Part shown: positions 8,901-16,127 of the stretch, in pieces
How positions within the stretch are numbered: position 1 is the stretch's first letter
How the letters are laid out: each line of letters begins with the position of its first letter
NCBI GenBank assembly: GCA_052389755.1
Contig: JBQTHP010000065.1
Coordinates: forward strand, 1 to 19,221
Direction: 5' to 3'
DNA: 19,221 nucleotides
From: JBQTHP01 sp052389755
Lineage (GTDB): Bacteria > Pseudomonadota > Gammaproteobacteria > Steroidobacterales > Steroidobacteraceae
Program-made: the position numbers and the translations under genes
Notes under the pieces: generated by a model
Database searches by the model: none
What the model saw: only the letters and a program-made list of their open reading frames with translations
What the model was told of the DNA's origin: nothing

Positions 8901-10082
8901 GAGCAGCGCCGTGCCCTCGACGAGATCATCGCGCGACAGCGGAAACAGCCGGCCCTTCGACGTCCCGCCGACGGCATGGCCCGAGCGGCCCACGCGCTGC
9001 AGGAATGCGTTGATCGAGCGCGGCGAGCTCAACTGGCACACGAGATCCACATCGCCGATGTCGATGCCGAGCTCGAGAGATGCGGTGGCGACGAGCGCCT
9101 TGAGCTCACCGCGCTTCAGCCGCTGCTCCGCATCGAGGCGCCGCTCCTTCGAAAGGCTGCCGTGGTGCGTCGCCACGTGCTCCGCGCCGAGGCGCTCCGA
9201 CAACTGCCCCGCGGCGCGCTCCGCCAGGCGCCTGGTGTTGACGAACACGAGCGTGGTGCGGTGTTCGCCGATCAGCTCGGCGAGACGATCGTAGAGCTGC
9301 GACCACACATCACCGGACATGACCGCCTCGAGCGGCGATGCCGGCACCTCGAGCGCAAGATCGCGCTCGCGAACGTGGCCGCTGTCCACGATGGTGCAGG
9401 CGCCGTCGGCCGCCGGATCGCGCGCACCGACGAGAAAGCGCGCGACTTCCTCGATCGGCATTTGCGTCGCCGAGAGCCCGATGCGCGTGAGCTGGCGGCC
9501 CGCAACCGCCTCGAGCCTCTCGATGGACAGTGCGAGGTGCTGGCCGCGCTTGTTGCCGGCCACTGCGTGAATCTCATCGACGATCACGGAGCGCGTCGTC
9601 GAGAGTATCTTCCGGCCCGACTCCGAGCCGAGCAGGATGTACAGCGATTCGGGCGTCGTGACGAGAATGTGCGGCGGCAGGCGCCGCATGCTCGCGCGCT
9701 CCGCCTGCGGTGTATCGCCCGTGCGCACCAGCGTGCGGATGCCGACGTCGGGCAGCCCGAGCGCCGCGAGCTCTTCACGAATGCCCGCGAGCGGCGCCTC
9801 GAGATTGCGGTGAATGTCGTTCGAGAGCGCCTTGAGCGGCGAGACGTACACGACGCTCGTCTCGTCGGGTAGCGCACCCGCGACGCCATCGCGTACGAGC
9901 CCGTCGATGGCCGCGAGAAACGCGGCGAAAGTCTTGCCCGAGCCCGTCGGCGCCGCGATCAGCGTGTGCTGCTGCGCCTTGATCGCCGGCCACGCGTTCG
10001 CCTGCGCCGGCGTCGGCGCATCGAACGTGCGCCTGAACCACGCTGCGACCGCGGGATGGAAGCTTGACAGCTCGACGGACAT
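5904..10082 (-). CDS. lhr: Lhr-type ATP-dependent DEAD/H helicase
   Basis: 1392 residues from the ATG at 10082, just before the conserved FHPAVAAWF. In-frame starts at 10133 (ATG) and 10166 (GTG) would add 17 or 28 unconserved residues. Superfamily 2 motifs are all present (numbered from 10082): APTGSGKT (44-51), SPLKAL, DEIH (169-172), LSATQ (203-207), VFVNTRR, SLELGID (335-341), and QRVGRSGH (362-369). The long remainder fits the winged-helix, beta-barrel and C-terminal domains of full-length Lhr, although it is a little shorter than E. coli Lhr (about 1538). Lhr proteins are 3'-to-5' single-stranded-DNA translocases acting in genome repair. The stop codon (5904-5906) abuts the M48 gene start with no gap, so both are read from one message. 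It is transcribed divergently from the BNR protein gene. Confidence 0.93.
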   Translation of the reverse strand: MSVELSSFHPAVAAWFRRTFDAPTPAQANAWPAIKAQQHTLIAAPTGSGKTFAAFLAAIDGLVRDGVAGALPDETSVVYVSPLKALSNDIHRNLEAPLAGIREELAALGLPDVGIRTLVRTGDTPQAERASMRRLPPHILVTTPESLYILLGSESGRKILSTTRSVIVDEIHAVAGNKRGQHLALSIERLEAVAGRQLTRIGLSATQMPIEEVARFLVGARDPAADGACTIVDSGHVRERDLALEVPASPLEAVMSGDVWSQLYDRLAELIGEHRTTLVFVNTRRLAERAAGQLSERLGAEHVATHHGSLSKERRLDAEQRLKRGELKALVATASLELGIDIGDVDLVCQLSSPRSINAFLQRVGRSGHAVGGTSKGRLFPLSRDDLVEGTALLDAVRRRELDRLDVPRDALDVVAQQIAAEVAAREWTEDGLFALVRRAWPYRGFERRDFDEVVRMQAEGFTTRRGRHGALIHRDAVNHMLRGRRGTRLTALTSGGVIPDNADYQVVLEPEAHRVGTVHEDFAVESMAGDVFQLGNTSYRILRVERGLVRVEDARGQPPTIPFWLGEAPGRSDELSVAVSRLRKEIESRLPDQAENFLTEEVGIDASAASQLIAYLAAARAALTVLPAQDTVVFERFFDEGGGMQLIVHAPFGSRVNRAWGLALRKRFCRQFNFELQAAATEDSIVLSLTSAHSFELADVARYLHSNSVRGILVQALCAAPMFTTRWRWTASAALALPRFRGGKKVPPQIARMNAEDLLAGVFPDQVACAENLPGELEIPDHPLVRQTIRDCLEEAMDIDAFERVLRGMESGDIRIVARDLTEPSPLALEVLSARPYAYLDDAPLEERRTQAVMSRRWLDPQSAADIGRLDPEAIERVRREAWPDAVTADELHDALLWTCFLTDEEIAANPAWGPLLVQLENSSRVIRKNSGWIAAERQDVSIKEIVRGRLQASGPVTSARLAATLDIDLSDIDTELVALEAEGFAMRGRFTPQATDTEWCERGLLARIHRYTVKRLRAEIEPVPARDFLRFLFDWQRVSPDARMQGPDAVAAVLAQLEGFDAPAGAWETEILPARITEYEPAWLDEHCLAGRFVWTRLASRTADPERGAAPVRSTPIALLARRNVKVWASFTTQPDAEHLSAKARDVAEWLRAQGASFFDEIAEGTGLLPVQAEEALAELVALGIVNSDSFGGLRALLFGSARRRRRGAIFGMADSGRWALVRRSAPAEHDAAVEQVVRTLLRRWGVIFWRLLAREPVWLPPWRDILMCCRRLEARGEIRGGRFVAGFQGEQYAAPDSIGLLREVRRKAQTGEYLSLSAADPLNLVGILTPGARLPALTGNRVLYRDGLPVALFAAGEVRFLEKLDPKEEWEARNAMLRRHVPALLAALA

Positions 10083-10156
10083 CAACTCAGTCTGCCCCGT
10101 ATGAAAAGGGTGATCAATACAGTCAGCGGACATCCGCCGCACTGGATAGCCGCGCG
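10083..10156. promoter_or_regulatory. Short divergent intergenic region between lhr and the BNR protein gene
   Basis: Only 74 bp separate the chosen start of the helicase (10082, minus) from the ATG of the exported protein (10157, plus), so promoters for both must lie here or inside the 5' ends. I cannot pick a convincing -35/-10 pair, and neither start has a strong Shine-Dalgarno sequence. Confidence 0.35.
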
Positions 10157-11377
10157 ATGAAGGCACTCATTCTTTACCTGTTCGCTGGTTGTCTGCTCGC
10201 CGGTTTCAAGACAACCGCAGCGGTCGAACCATTGAGTGTGAAGCCGTTGCAGTTCACGACCGGCGCCGACCCGGGCCAACCGAGTGTCGCCGTCGATCCG
10301 CGCGAGGGGTTCGTGCTCACGTGGCAGGAACGCGAAGGCGCCCGTGCATCGCTCTGGTTTGCGGTGATCGATCGGGACGCGCGCGAGCTGCGACGCGGCC
10401 GTATTGCCACCGGCGCGAACTGGTTCGTCAATTGGGCCGACTTCCCGTCGCTCACGGTGCTCGACAACGGCGACTGGGTTACGCACTACCTCGAGAAATC
10501 GGCCGGCTCGACGTACGCGTACGACGTGCGACTGGTGCGCTCCACCGACCGAGGCAGGACCTGGAGCACGCCGGTCACTCCGCATACGGACGGCACTCCT
10601 ACGCAACACGGTTTCGTATCACTCAGCCCGCTGGGCGCTGATCGTGTGCTCGTCGTATGGCTCGATGGCCGGCGCAGCGCGGCTCATGCGGGGCACGATG
10701 AAGACGGTCCGATGACACTGCGTAGTGCCGTCCTCGACCGCAGCGGCGCGCGTCAGGAAGAACGCGAGCTCGACGACAGCACGTGCAGTTGCTGTCAGAC
10801 GGACGCGGTGCGGATCGCCGGCCGCACGCTGATCGCGTATCGCGACCGCAGCGCCGCCGAAGTGCGCGACATCGCCGTGGCTGTCAGGAGCAACGGCGGC
10901 ACATGGTCAGAGCCGAAGATCATCAACCCGGACGGCTGGAAGATCGAAGCGTGCCCGGTCAACGGGCCGGCGGTCGCCTCGCACGGCGAGCGGGTTCTCA
11001 CCATCTGGCCCACGCAGGCGGGTGGAACTTCAGAAGTGCGTTTCGCGGTCGCGCAACTGGCCGAACGCGGCACCGCGCACGCCCTTGATGCCGGCCTGGG
11101 AACGCTCGGACGCGTGGATGCCGCCGCGTGGCGCGACGGCTTCCTCGTGAGCTGGCTGGGAGGCGGCGGCAGCGACGGGCGCGCCGGTCTTCAGCTCGCG
11201 CACATCGGCGCCGGCGGAGAGATTCTCGCGCGCCAGACTCTCTCGAACGTGCCGCCAACGCGCATGAGCGGCAATCCACGGATCGCGACGGACCGCGATC
11301 GCGCGCTGATCGCGTGGATCGAGCCGAACGCGCGCAAGAGCGGGAACGCTCTCGCGCTCGCGCACCTGCGGCAGTAA
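10157..11377 (+). CDS. Exported BNR-repeat (sialidase-fold) protein with CxCC motif
   Basis: 406 residues from ATG 10157, chosen because it begins a Sec signal peptide (MKALILYLFAGCLLAG, with likely cleavage near the TAA/VEP site at 22-23). An upstream in-frame start at 10064 would place 31 unconserved residues before it. The mature part is beta-propeller-like: an Asp-box STDRGRTW at 129-136, a second weaker one (SNGGTWSEP) near 245, and repeated xVVWxD/xIWP strands. A CxCC motif (C210, C212, C213) followed by a YRDRS..VRDI block and a later Cys at about 266 are hallmarks of one uncharacterised BNR subgroup. Those cysteines could bind metal or form disulfides. True sialidase arginine-triad residues are not evident, so a glycosidase activity should not be assumed. 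It probably acts in the periplasm or at the cell surface. Confidence 0.75.
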   Translation: MKALILYLFAGCLLAGFKTTAAVEPLSVKPLQFTTGADPGQPSVAVDPREGFVLTWQEREGARASLWFAVIDRDARELRRGRIATGANWFVNWADFPSLTVLDNGDWVTHYLEKSAGSTYAYDVRLVRSTDRGRTWSTPVTPHTDGTPTQHGFVSLSPLGADRVLVVWLDGRRSAAHAGHDEDGPMTLRSAVLDRSGARQEERELDDSTCSCCQTDAVRIAGRTLIAYRDRSAAEVRDIAVAVRSNGGTWSEPKIINPDGWKIEACPVNGPAVASHGERVLTIWPTQAGGTSEVRFAVAQLAERGTAHALDAGLGTLGRVDAAAWRDGFLVSWLGGGGSDGRAGLQLAHIGAGGEILARQTLSNVPPTRMSGNPRIATDRDRALIAWIEPNARKSGNALALAHLRQ

Positions 11378-11385
11378 CGAGCCGG

Positions 11386-11496
11386 CTACAGGAAGCCCTT
11401 CGCCGCCCTCTTCTCGCGCTTCGCGGCGCGCTTTTCCTCGAGGCTCTTCTGCGGCTTCTTCTTCTGTTCCTTGCGCTTGTCCATACCCTTGCTCAT
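11386..11496 (-). CDS. 36-residue lysine/arginine-rich small protein
   Basis: The reading frame starts MSKGMDKRKEQKKK and ends AAKREKRAAKGFL, stopping at TAG (11386-11388). Nearly half of the residues are Lys or Arg, with several Glu, and a helix is likely. The ribosome binding site is near-perfect: AGGAGG at the complement of 11504-11509, 7 nt before the ATG. I recognise the pattern MSKG(M/I)D-K followed by KKKP and EKRAAK as a small conserved protein found in many proteobacteria and usually listed as hypothetical. It is easily missed because of its length. Binding to RNA, DNA or ribosomes would suit the charge, but nothing proves it. It converges on the BNR gene (stop codons 8 bp apart) and is divergent from the TerC gene. 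Confidence 0.75.
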   Translation of the reverse strand: MSKGMDKRKEQKKKPQKSLEEKRAAKREKRAAKGFL

Positions 11497-11502
11497 GGTC
11501 CA

Positions 11503-11510
11503 CCCTCCTT
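11503..11510 (-). promoter_or_regulatory. Strong Shine-Dalgarno of the 36-residue gene
   Basis: AAGGAGGG on the minus strand, 6-7 nt from the ATG at 11496. It is the strongest ribosome binding site in this part of the window and the main reason to believe the tiny gene is real and well translated. Confidence 0.7.
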
Positions 11511-11561
11511 CCAGAAGCGCAACGATAGCGCGTTCCGGGTCGCTACGGCACCATACCGCGC

Positions 11562-12299
11562 ATGGCCGACTGGTTTGCCTGGGGCTGCGATCCCGCTGCG
11601 TGGGTTGCCCTCCTGACGCTCATCGCGATGGAGGTCGTGCTCGGCATCGATAATCTGATCTTCATCTCGATCCTGACGAACAAGGTGCCCGAGAGCCAGC
11701 GCTCTCGCGCGCGCCGCATCGGCATCAGCGGTGCCCTGGTTCTGCGGCTCGGGCTGCTCGCGAGCATCGCCTGGATCGTGCAGCTCACGCAGCCGCTGTT
11801 CACGCTGTTCGGCCACGATTTCAGCTGGCGCGACCTCATTCTCCTCGGCGGCGGCCTGTTCCTGGTGTGGAAAGCGACCAAGGAGATCCACCACCGTGTC
11901 GATCCGGATCATGGACCGGACATGTTCGAAGGCGCAGCAGCCACGTTGGGCTTCGGGGCCGCAATCGGTCAGATCCTGCTGCTCGACCTCGTCTTTTCGC
12001 TCGACAGCATCATCACCGCCGTCGGCATGGTGGATGAGATCGCGCTGATGGTGATCGCCGTGCTGTTCGCCGTCGGGACGATGCTGCTCGCGGCGGATCC
12101 GCTCGCGCGATTCATCAACGCGCATCCGACGATCGTGATGCTCGCGCTCGGCTTCCTGCTGATGATCGGCACGACGCTGATCGCCGACGGATTCGGCGCA
12201 CACGTGCCGAAAGGCTATATCTACGCGGCGATGGCGTTCTCGACGCTCGTCGAGGCGCTCAACATGTTCGCGCGGCGCGCCAGCGCCAAACGGCGGTAG
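11562..12299 (+). CDS. TerC-family integral membrane protein, probable metal (manganese) exporter
   Basis: 245 residues with about seven hydrophobic helices. Two signature blocks of the TerC superfamily carry acidic residues inside membrane helices: MEVVLGIDNLIFISIL (Glu24, Asp30, Asn31) and LDLVFSLDSIITAVG (Asp142, Asp148). Length and motif order match the YgdQ-like subgroup. Characterised TerC relatives export manganese and are thought to supply metal to secreted enzymes; the specificity here is inferred from family only. The start ATG at 11562 gives a short N-terminus (MADWFAWGCDPAAWVALL) leading into the first helix. The 65-bp gap from the divergent small gene is too short for a full yybP-ykoY manganese riboswitch, and I see none. 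It converges with the CHAT gene (5 bp between stop codons). Confidence 0.9.
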   Translation: MADWFAWGCDPAAWVALLTLIAMEVVLGIDNLIFISILTNKVPESQRSRARRIGISGALVLRLGLLASIAWIVQLTQPLFTLFGHDFSWRDLILLGGGLFLVWKATKEIHHRVDPDHGPDMFEGAAATLGFGAAIGQILLLDLVFSLDSIITAVGMVDEIALMVIAVLFAVGTMLLAADPLARFINAHPTIVMLALGFLLMIGTTLIADGFGAHVPKGYIYAAMAFSTLVEALNMFARRASAKRR

Positions 12300-12304
12300 A
12301 TCCC

Positions 12305-15300
12305 TCAGGGCTGACCGCTCGACACCAGAAACCCGGCCCAGTAGTACGGGTGCGCGTGTGCGGAGCGCGCCTTCCCGCCGTCTGCGCCGAGCGAAAGCTG
12401 TGCGCGCTGCAGCGCGCGGGCAACGTCTGCGGCGCTCGACGACAGCGAGCCGTACATGTGGCGCATCAGCGCGGCCGTGCTGAGGTCTTCGACCGGCCAC
12501 AGGCTCGCAACGACGCGGCGCGCGCCGCGCCGCTGCACGATGGTGCTCAGCCCTTCCACCTCGCGGCCGTCGTCCGTGACCGCGCCGCCCAACGCCGTCT
12601 GGCAGGCCGACAGCGTCATCAGCTCGATGCCCGTGAAGTCGAGCGTGTTGATGGTATCGAGCGTCATGCGCGAGCCATCGCCCAGCACGAGGAACGAGCG
12701 CAGTGCATTGCCGGGCCGCAGGCTGAAATGCGTGCCGAGGTGCAGCACCGAGAAATCGCGCGGCGGGCCGAGCAGCGCGTTGAGCCGCGCTTCGGTGAAG
12801 GCGGCGTCGGCAAAGCCCGCGCCGCGCAGCGCGCCGCCGCTCGCGCGGCACGCCTTGCTGCTCGACTCGAGTCCTTCGATCGGCCCGCGCACGATGTAGC
12901 AAAGCTCGTCCGCTACCGCGGGTAGTGCCTGATACCCGGCGACCGCGCGCGTGACGCCGAGCCCGCGCACCGTGAGCAGGCTGCGCGGCACTGCAAGTTG
13001 CGGCGACCCGTTCTCCGCAGCTTCGGAATAGATCTGCAGCGCGTACTTCTCGACGAGATAGCGCGCGCCATCGTGAAGCGCGGCGAACGGCACGTAGCGC
13101 AGCGCGCCGTCCGGCCAGAGCACCAGGCGCTTTGCGCCGGCGCGGTGGGCAGCCTCATCCACTGGCCGGGCCAGCGTCTCGTAGAGCGAGCGCGAGGCTG
13201 CTCGCACATCTTCGCGGCGGGCGATGAGGTCGAGGAAACGCCCGATGTCCCGCCGCAGCGTCGCGGCGTCGAGCGCGATGCGGTGCTCGGTCTGCTGTGC
13301 TCGCGTGGCCACGAGCACGCGCAGGTGCGTGCCGGTGAGGAGATAGACGGCGATCGCGGTGTCCGGTCCGAACCGCTGTACTTCGCGCTCGAGGCGCTCG
13401 GCCTGCACCGTGCGCGCGGTGCCGAGCGCCGCGGATTCCGGCGTCGAGTCCCGCGCGGTGAACTCGCGCAGGCGCGCCGTTCGTGCGGCCTCGGCGCTCC
13501 TCTGGCCGACAAGCAGCTCTTCGAGGCGCCGGCGCTCCTGCGCACTGATTCGCCGGGTTTCGAGCAGCCGGGTCAGGCGATCGATCTCCTCGCCCGCGGA
13601 CGGATCTGCGCTGACCAGGCTCGTGTAGCGCGCGCGCAGGCGCTGCTCCTCGGGCGTCAGGTCGAGACGCGATTGCTCGCCGTCCGCGTGCGCGTTCCGC
13701 AGGATGAAGTCATAGAGCTCCTCCGCCTTCAGAAGGCCGAGCACCTGCAGTCCCTCGTCGATGCGGGCCGCCTGCATCAACCAGTCCGCGACCGCGCGGT
13801 AGACCTCGACCTTGTCCTGCAGGAACCCCCGCTCGAGGCGCCGCTCCTCGCCCGCGAAACCGGCGCGCAGGCGCTCGATCTGCGTGATCGACTGCTTCCC
13901 GAAAAAGATCGCGAGCGTCGGCTGCTCGCGCGCATGCAGCAGGCGTCCGAGCCGATACTGCGCGCGCCACTGTGGATCTGGCGTTCCGAGCGTCGCGGCC
14001 GCCGAGAGCGCCCGCACCGCGAGATCGTAGGCGGCCCGCGCATCGTCGCGCTGCTCTGCGAGGCGGCTTTGATTCTCGTACACCGCATGCCGCAGCGCCG
14101 GTTCGACCTCTCGCGCGGTTTCCAGGCGGCCCGCGGCCTCGGTGCAGCTCGGGGCGTTCGCGGGCTGATCGGCGAGCTCGTGTCCGCACAGCTCGTTGAT
14201 CACCCGCAGAATCACCGGGTGCGCATCGGGCAGGCGCGCGCGGAAGAGCTCGAGCGACTGCTGAAGCTCCTCGTGCGAGCGCGACAGCGCGAGCAGCACC
14301 CCCGCGCGCTCGGTGGACAGTGCCGCATCGTCGCCGGCCGCTTCGAGGCCTTGCGCCAGCAGCGTGGTTGCGCTCGCGGAATCGCCGAGCATCCACTGCA
14401 GATTGCCGAACCCGCGGTAGAAGCCGACGACCACCTGCCGCTCGACGTCGTTGCGATGCTCTTCGATGATGCGGCCCGCGCGCTCGTAGAAGTGCAGCGC
14501 CTGCGGCAGCTCGCCGAGCGCCCGATGCACCTCTGCGAGGCTCACGAGCACGCGCACCAGCGTCGGCGCACTGTCGCCGAGCGCGCTTTCACCCACCGCG
14601 AGGGCGCGCTCCGCGAAATCCAGCGCTTCCTGCGGTTTGCCGCGCTCGTTCAGCAGAATGCCGAGCTGCACCAGCGCGCGCAGGTAATGTCGCTGGAACG
14701 GCCCCTCCTTCGACTCGGCGATGCGGATCGCTTCGCGCAGTACCTTTTCGCTCTCTTCGAACTCATCGAGGCGCTCGAGAATCTGCCCGAGCGTGACGTT
14801 CGCCGACACCAGCTGCGCGATGCCGGTCTGCAACTGCAGCTCGATGCGCAACTGGGCTTCCGCGTGCCGGCGCGCGGCGCGATAGTCCTCGCGCCGCTGC
14901 TCGAGATTGGTGAATGCGTTCTCGATCGCTGCCGCCGCTTCGCTCACCGTCTCGCCGTTCTCGACGACGATGGCGTACGCGCGCTCTAGATGGCGCTGCG
15001 CGGCGGTAAAGTCCCGCTGCGCCAGACGCACCTGCGCCAGGCCGACCAGCGCTTTCTGCAGCTCGACTTTCTTCTTTCCGGGCACGCGTTCACGAATGCG
15101 CAGCGCACGCTCCCAGGCCGTGCCGGCATCCGCAAGGCGCCCCTGGCGAAACGCCATCCACGCGAAGGCAACCTGAATCTCGGCGAGCTCCGGCGCATCG
15201 GGCCCGAGATGACGCTCGAGGATCGGCCGCGCGAGCTCGAGGAGCGGCACGGCCTCGGCGAACTTGTCCATGTAAGCGATCAGCGGCGTGGCGAGCGACT

Positions 15301-15550
15301 GCACCCACCACGCAAGCTCGAGCGAGTCCTCGCCGTGCTCGCGCGCGACACGCGGAATCGTCGCGCACATCACGCGGAACGCGCCGAACGGATCGCTCTC
15401 ACCGGTCTCCTCGATACGGCGGCGCAGCTCGGCGATGGGCGTCGTGTCGTCGGCGAGCGGCTCTTGCGTCGCGCAGCTCGGCGGCAATTCCGCCGAAGCA
15501 ACGTGCGCACTCGCGAGGAGAAGCGGCAGGACCGCGACCAGGCGTTTCAT
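12305..15550 (-). CDS. Exported TPR-CHAT protein (caspase-like peptidase fused to tetratricopeptide repeats)
   Basis: 1081 residues from the ATG at 15550. It starts with a clear Sec signal peptide (MKRLVAVLPLLLASAHVASA, with a cleavage site at ASA/E, residue 20). About residues 60-560 are a long alpha-solenoid of tetratricopeptide repeats (units such as ALDFAERALAVGESALG and EVHRALGELPQALHFYERAG). The C-terminal 300 residues are a CHAT domain. The catalytic pair is His941 (VLHLGTHF) and Cys983 (LSACQTALGGA), followed by the typical GLSTIVQRRGARRVVASLWPV segment, cut here by my length limit. CHAT proteins are clan CD cysteine peptidases; substrates are set by the TPR arm. The gene overlaps the membrane-protein gene by 4 bp (ATGA, 15547-15550), so it is the third cistron behind the sigma factor. 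An extracytoplasmic CHAT is unusual. Both catalytic residues are intact. Confidence 0.9.
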   Translation of the reverse strand: MKRLVAVLPLLLASAHVASAELPPSCATQEPLADDTTPIAELRRRIEETGESDPFGAFRVMCATIPRVAREHGEDSLELAWWVQSLATPLIAYMDKFAEAVPLLELARPILERHLGPDAPELAEIQVAFAWMAFRQGRLADAGTAWERALRIRERVPGKKKVELQKALVGLAQVRLAQRDFTAAQRHLERAYAIVVENGETVSEAAAAIENAFTNLEQRREDYRAARRHAEAQLRIELQLQTGIAQLVSANVTLGQILERLDEFEESEKVLREAIRIAESKEGPFQRHYLRALVQLGILLNERGKPQEALDFAERALAVGESALGDSAPTLVRVLVSLAEVHRALGELPQALHFYERAGRIIEEHRNDVERQVVVGFYRGFGNLQWMLGDSASATTLLAQGLEAAGDDAALSTERAGVLLALSRSHEELQQSLELFRARLPDAHPVILRVINELCGHELADQPANAPSCTEAAGRLETAREVEPALRHAVYENQSRLAEQRDDARAAYDLAVRALSAAATLGTPDPQWRAQYRLGRLLHAREQPTLAIFFGKQSITQIERLRAGFAGEERRLERGFLQDKVEVYRAVADWLMQAARIDEGLQVLGLLKAEELYDFILRNAHADGEQSRLDLTPEEQRLRARYTSLVSADPSAGEEIDRLTRLLETRRISAQERRRLEELLVGQRSAEAARTARLREFTARDSTPESAALGTARTVQAERLEREVQRFGPDTAIAVYLLTGTHLRVLVATRAQQTEHRIALDAATLRRDIGRFLDLIARREDVRAASRSLYETLARPVDEAAHRAGAKRLVLWPDGALRYVPFAALHDGARYLVEKYALQIYSEAAENGSPQLAVPRSLLTVRGLGVTRAVAGYQALPAVADELCYIVRGPIEGLESSSKACRASGGALRGAGFADAAFTEARLNALLGPPRDFSVLHLGTHFSLRPGNALRSFLVLGDGSRMTLDTINTLDFTGIELMTLSACQTALGGAVTDDGREVEGLSTIVQRRGARRVVASLWPVEDLSTAALMRHMYGSLSSSAADVARALQRAQLSLGADGGKARSAHAHPYYWAGFLVSSGQP

Positions 15551-16125
15551 GGCTCGGCGATTTCCACCCTCAGCACACCGTCGACGGGCTCCGGCAGATC
15601 GAATCGCTCGAGCACTTCGCGTACTTGCGGCGTCAATGGCTCGGGAAGCTCGGCATCGATGCCCTGCCGGCCGAGATTCTCGTAGCCGGCGGCGTCGACG
15701 CCCGCGCTGGCCAGCGCCTCGATGATCTCGCGCTGCAAGCGCTCGGGATCCTGCGCCTGAACGCGGTGGATCGCGTCGGGTTGACCCCGAATGACCGGCG
15801 CCTGCCCGCCCGGCCGCATCTGCCACACGAAGGCGACCGCGAGGCACGCGATTGCGGCCGCGGCGAGGCTGCGCCACCGCCTCGTACGCGTCGCGAGGTG
15901 CGCGACCTCTCTGCGTTTCAGCAAACCTTCGCGGCGGGCGCGGTCGATGAGCTCGGCCGCACGTTCGTCGTCTTCCGCCAGAACGTCCGGATCGTCGATC
16001 GACGGCCTCGCCCGGATCGCGGCACGCAGCTGCCGCGCCTCGCGTGCCGCAGCCGTATTCTCGGAGCGCTCGCGGCCTGCGAGCGCATCGAGCCAGTCGT
16101 CGTCGAAATTGTCGGATGGGCTCAT
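15547..16125 (-). CDS. Single-pass membrane protein, possible anti-sigma factor of new type
   Basis: 192 residues from the ATG at 16125, 2 bp after the sigma-factor stop codon. Residues 1-85 are acidic then basic and helical (FDDDWLDALAGRE near the N-terminus, RREGLLKRREVAHL before the membrane). One hydrophobic helix lies at about 86-103 (LAAAAIACLAVAFVWQM), flanked by arginines on the inner side, so the N-terminus should be cytoplasmic. The periplasmic part (104-192) is small and ends in VDGVLRVEIAEP. There is no HxxxCxxC zinc anti-sigma motif, so it is not a standard ZAS protein. Position and topology nevertheless fit a membrane tether for the sigma factor. Alternatives are a scaffold or a substrate of the CHAT protein. 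I do not recognise a named family. It overlaps the CHAT gene by 4 bp. Confidence 0.7.
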   Translation of the reverse strand: MSPSDNFDDDWLDALAGRERSENTAAAREARQLRAAIRARPSIDDPDVLAEDDERAAELIDRARREGLLKRREVAHLATRTRRWRSLAAAAIACLAVAFVWQMRPGGQAPVIRGQPDAIHRVQAQDPERLQREIIEALASAGVDAAGYENLGRQGIDAELPEPLTPQVREVLERFDLPEPVDGVLRVEIAEP

Positions 16126-16127
16126 GA

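Noticed and set aside
6387..9872. A 1161-codon plus-strand frame opposite the Lhr gene
   Set aside because: Same cause. The helicase motifs are all on the minus strand, and the plus-strand product is low-complexity Arg/Ala/His.
10157..10210. Lipoprotein signal (LFAGC) in the BNR protein
   Set aside because: The -3 position is Phe, which does not fit the lipobox, and a normal cleavage site (TAA/V) is available a few residues later.
11497..11561. Manganese riboswitch (yybP-ykoY) upstream of the TerC gene
   Set aside because: The 65-bp gap is too short and shows no conserved paired motifs of that riboswitch.
12998..14989. A 663-codon plus-strand frame opposite the TPR region
   Set aside because: Shadow of the TPR-CHAT gene; Arg/Leu/Gln-rich with no recognisable domain.
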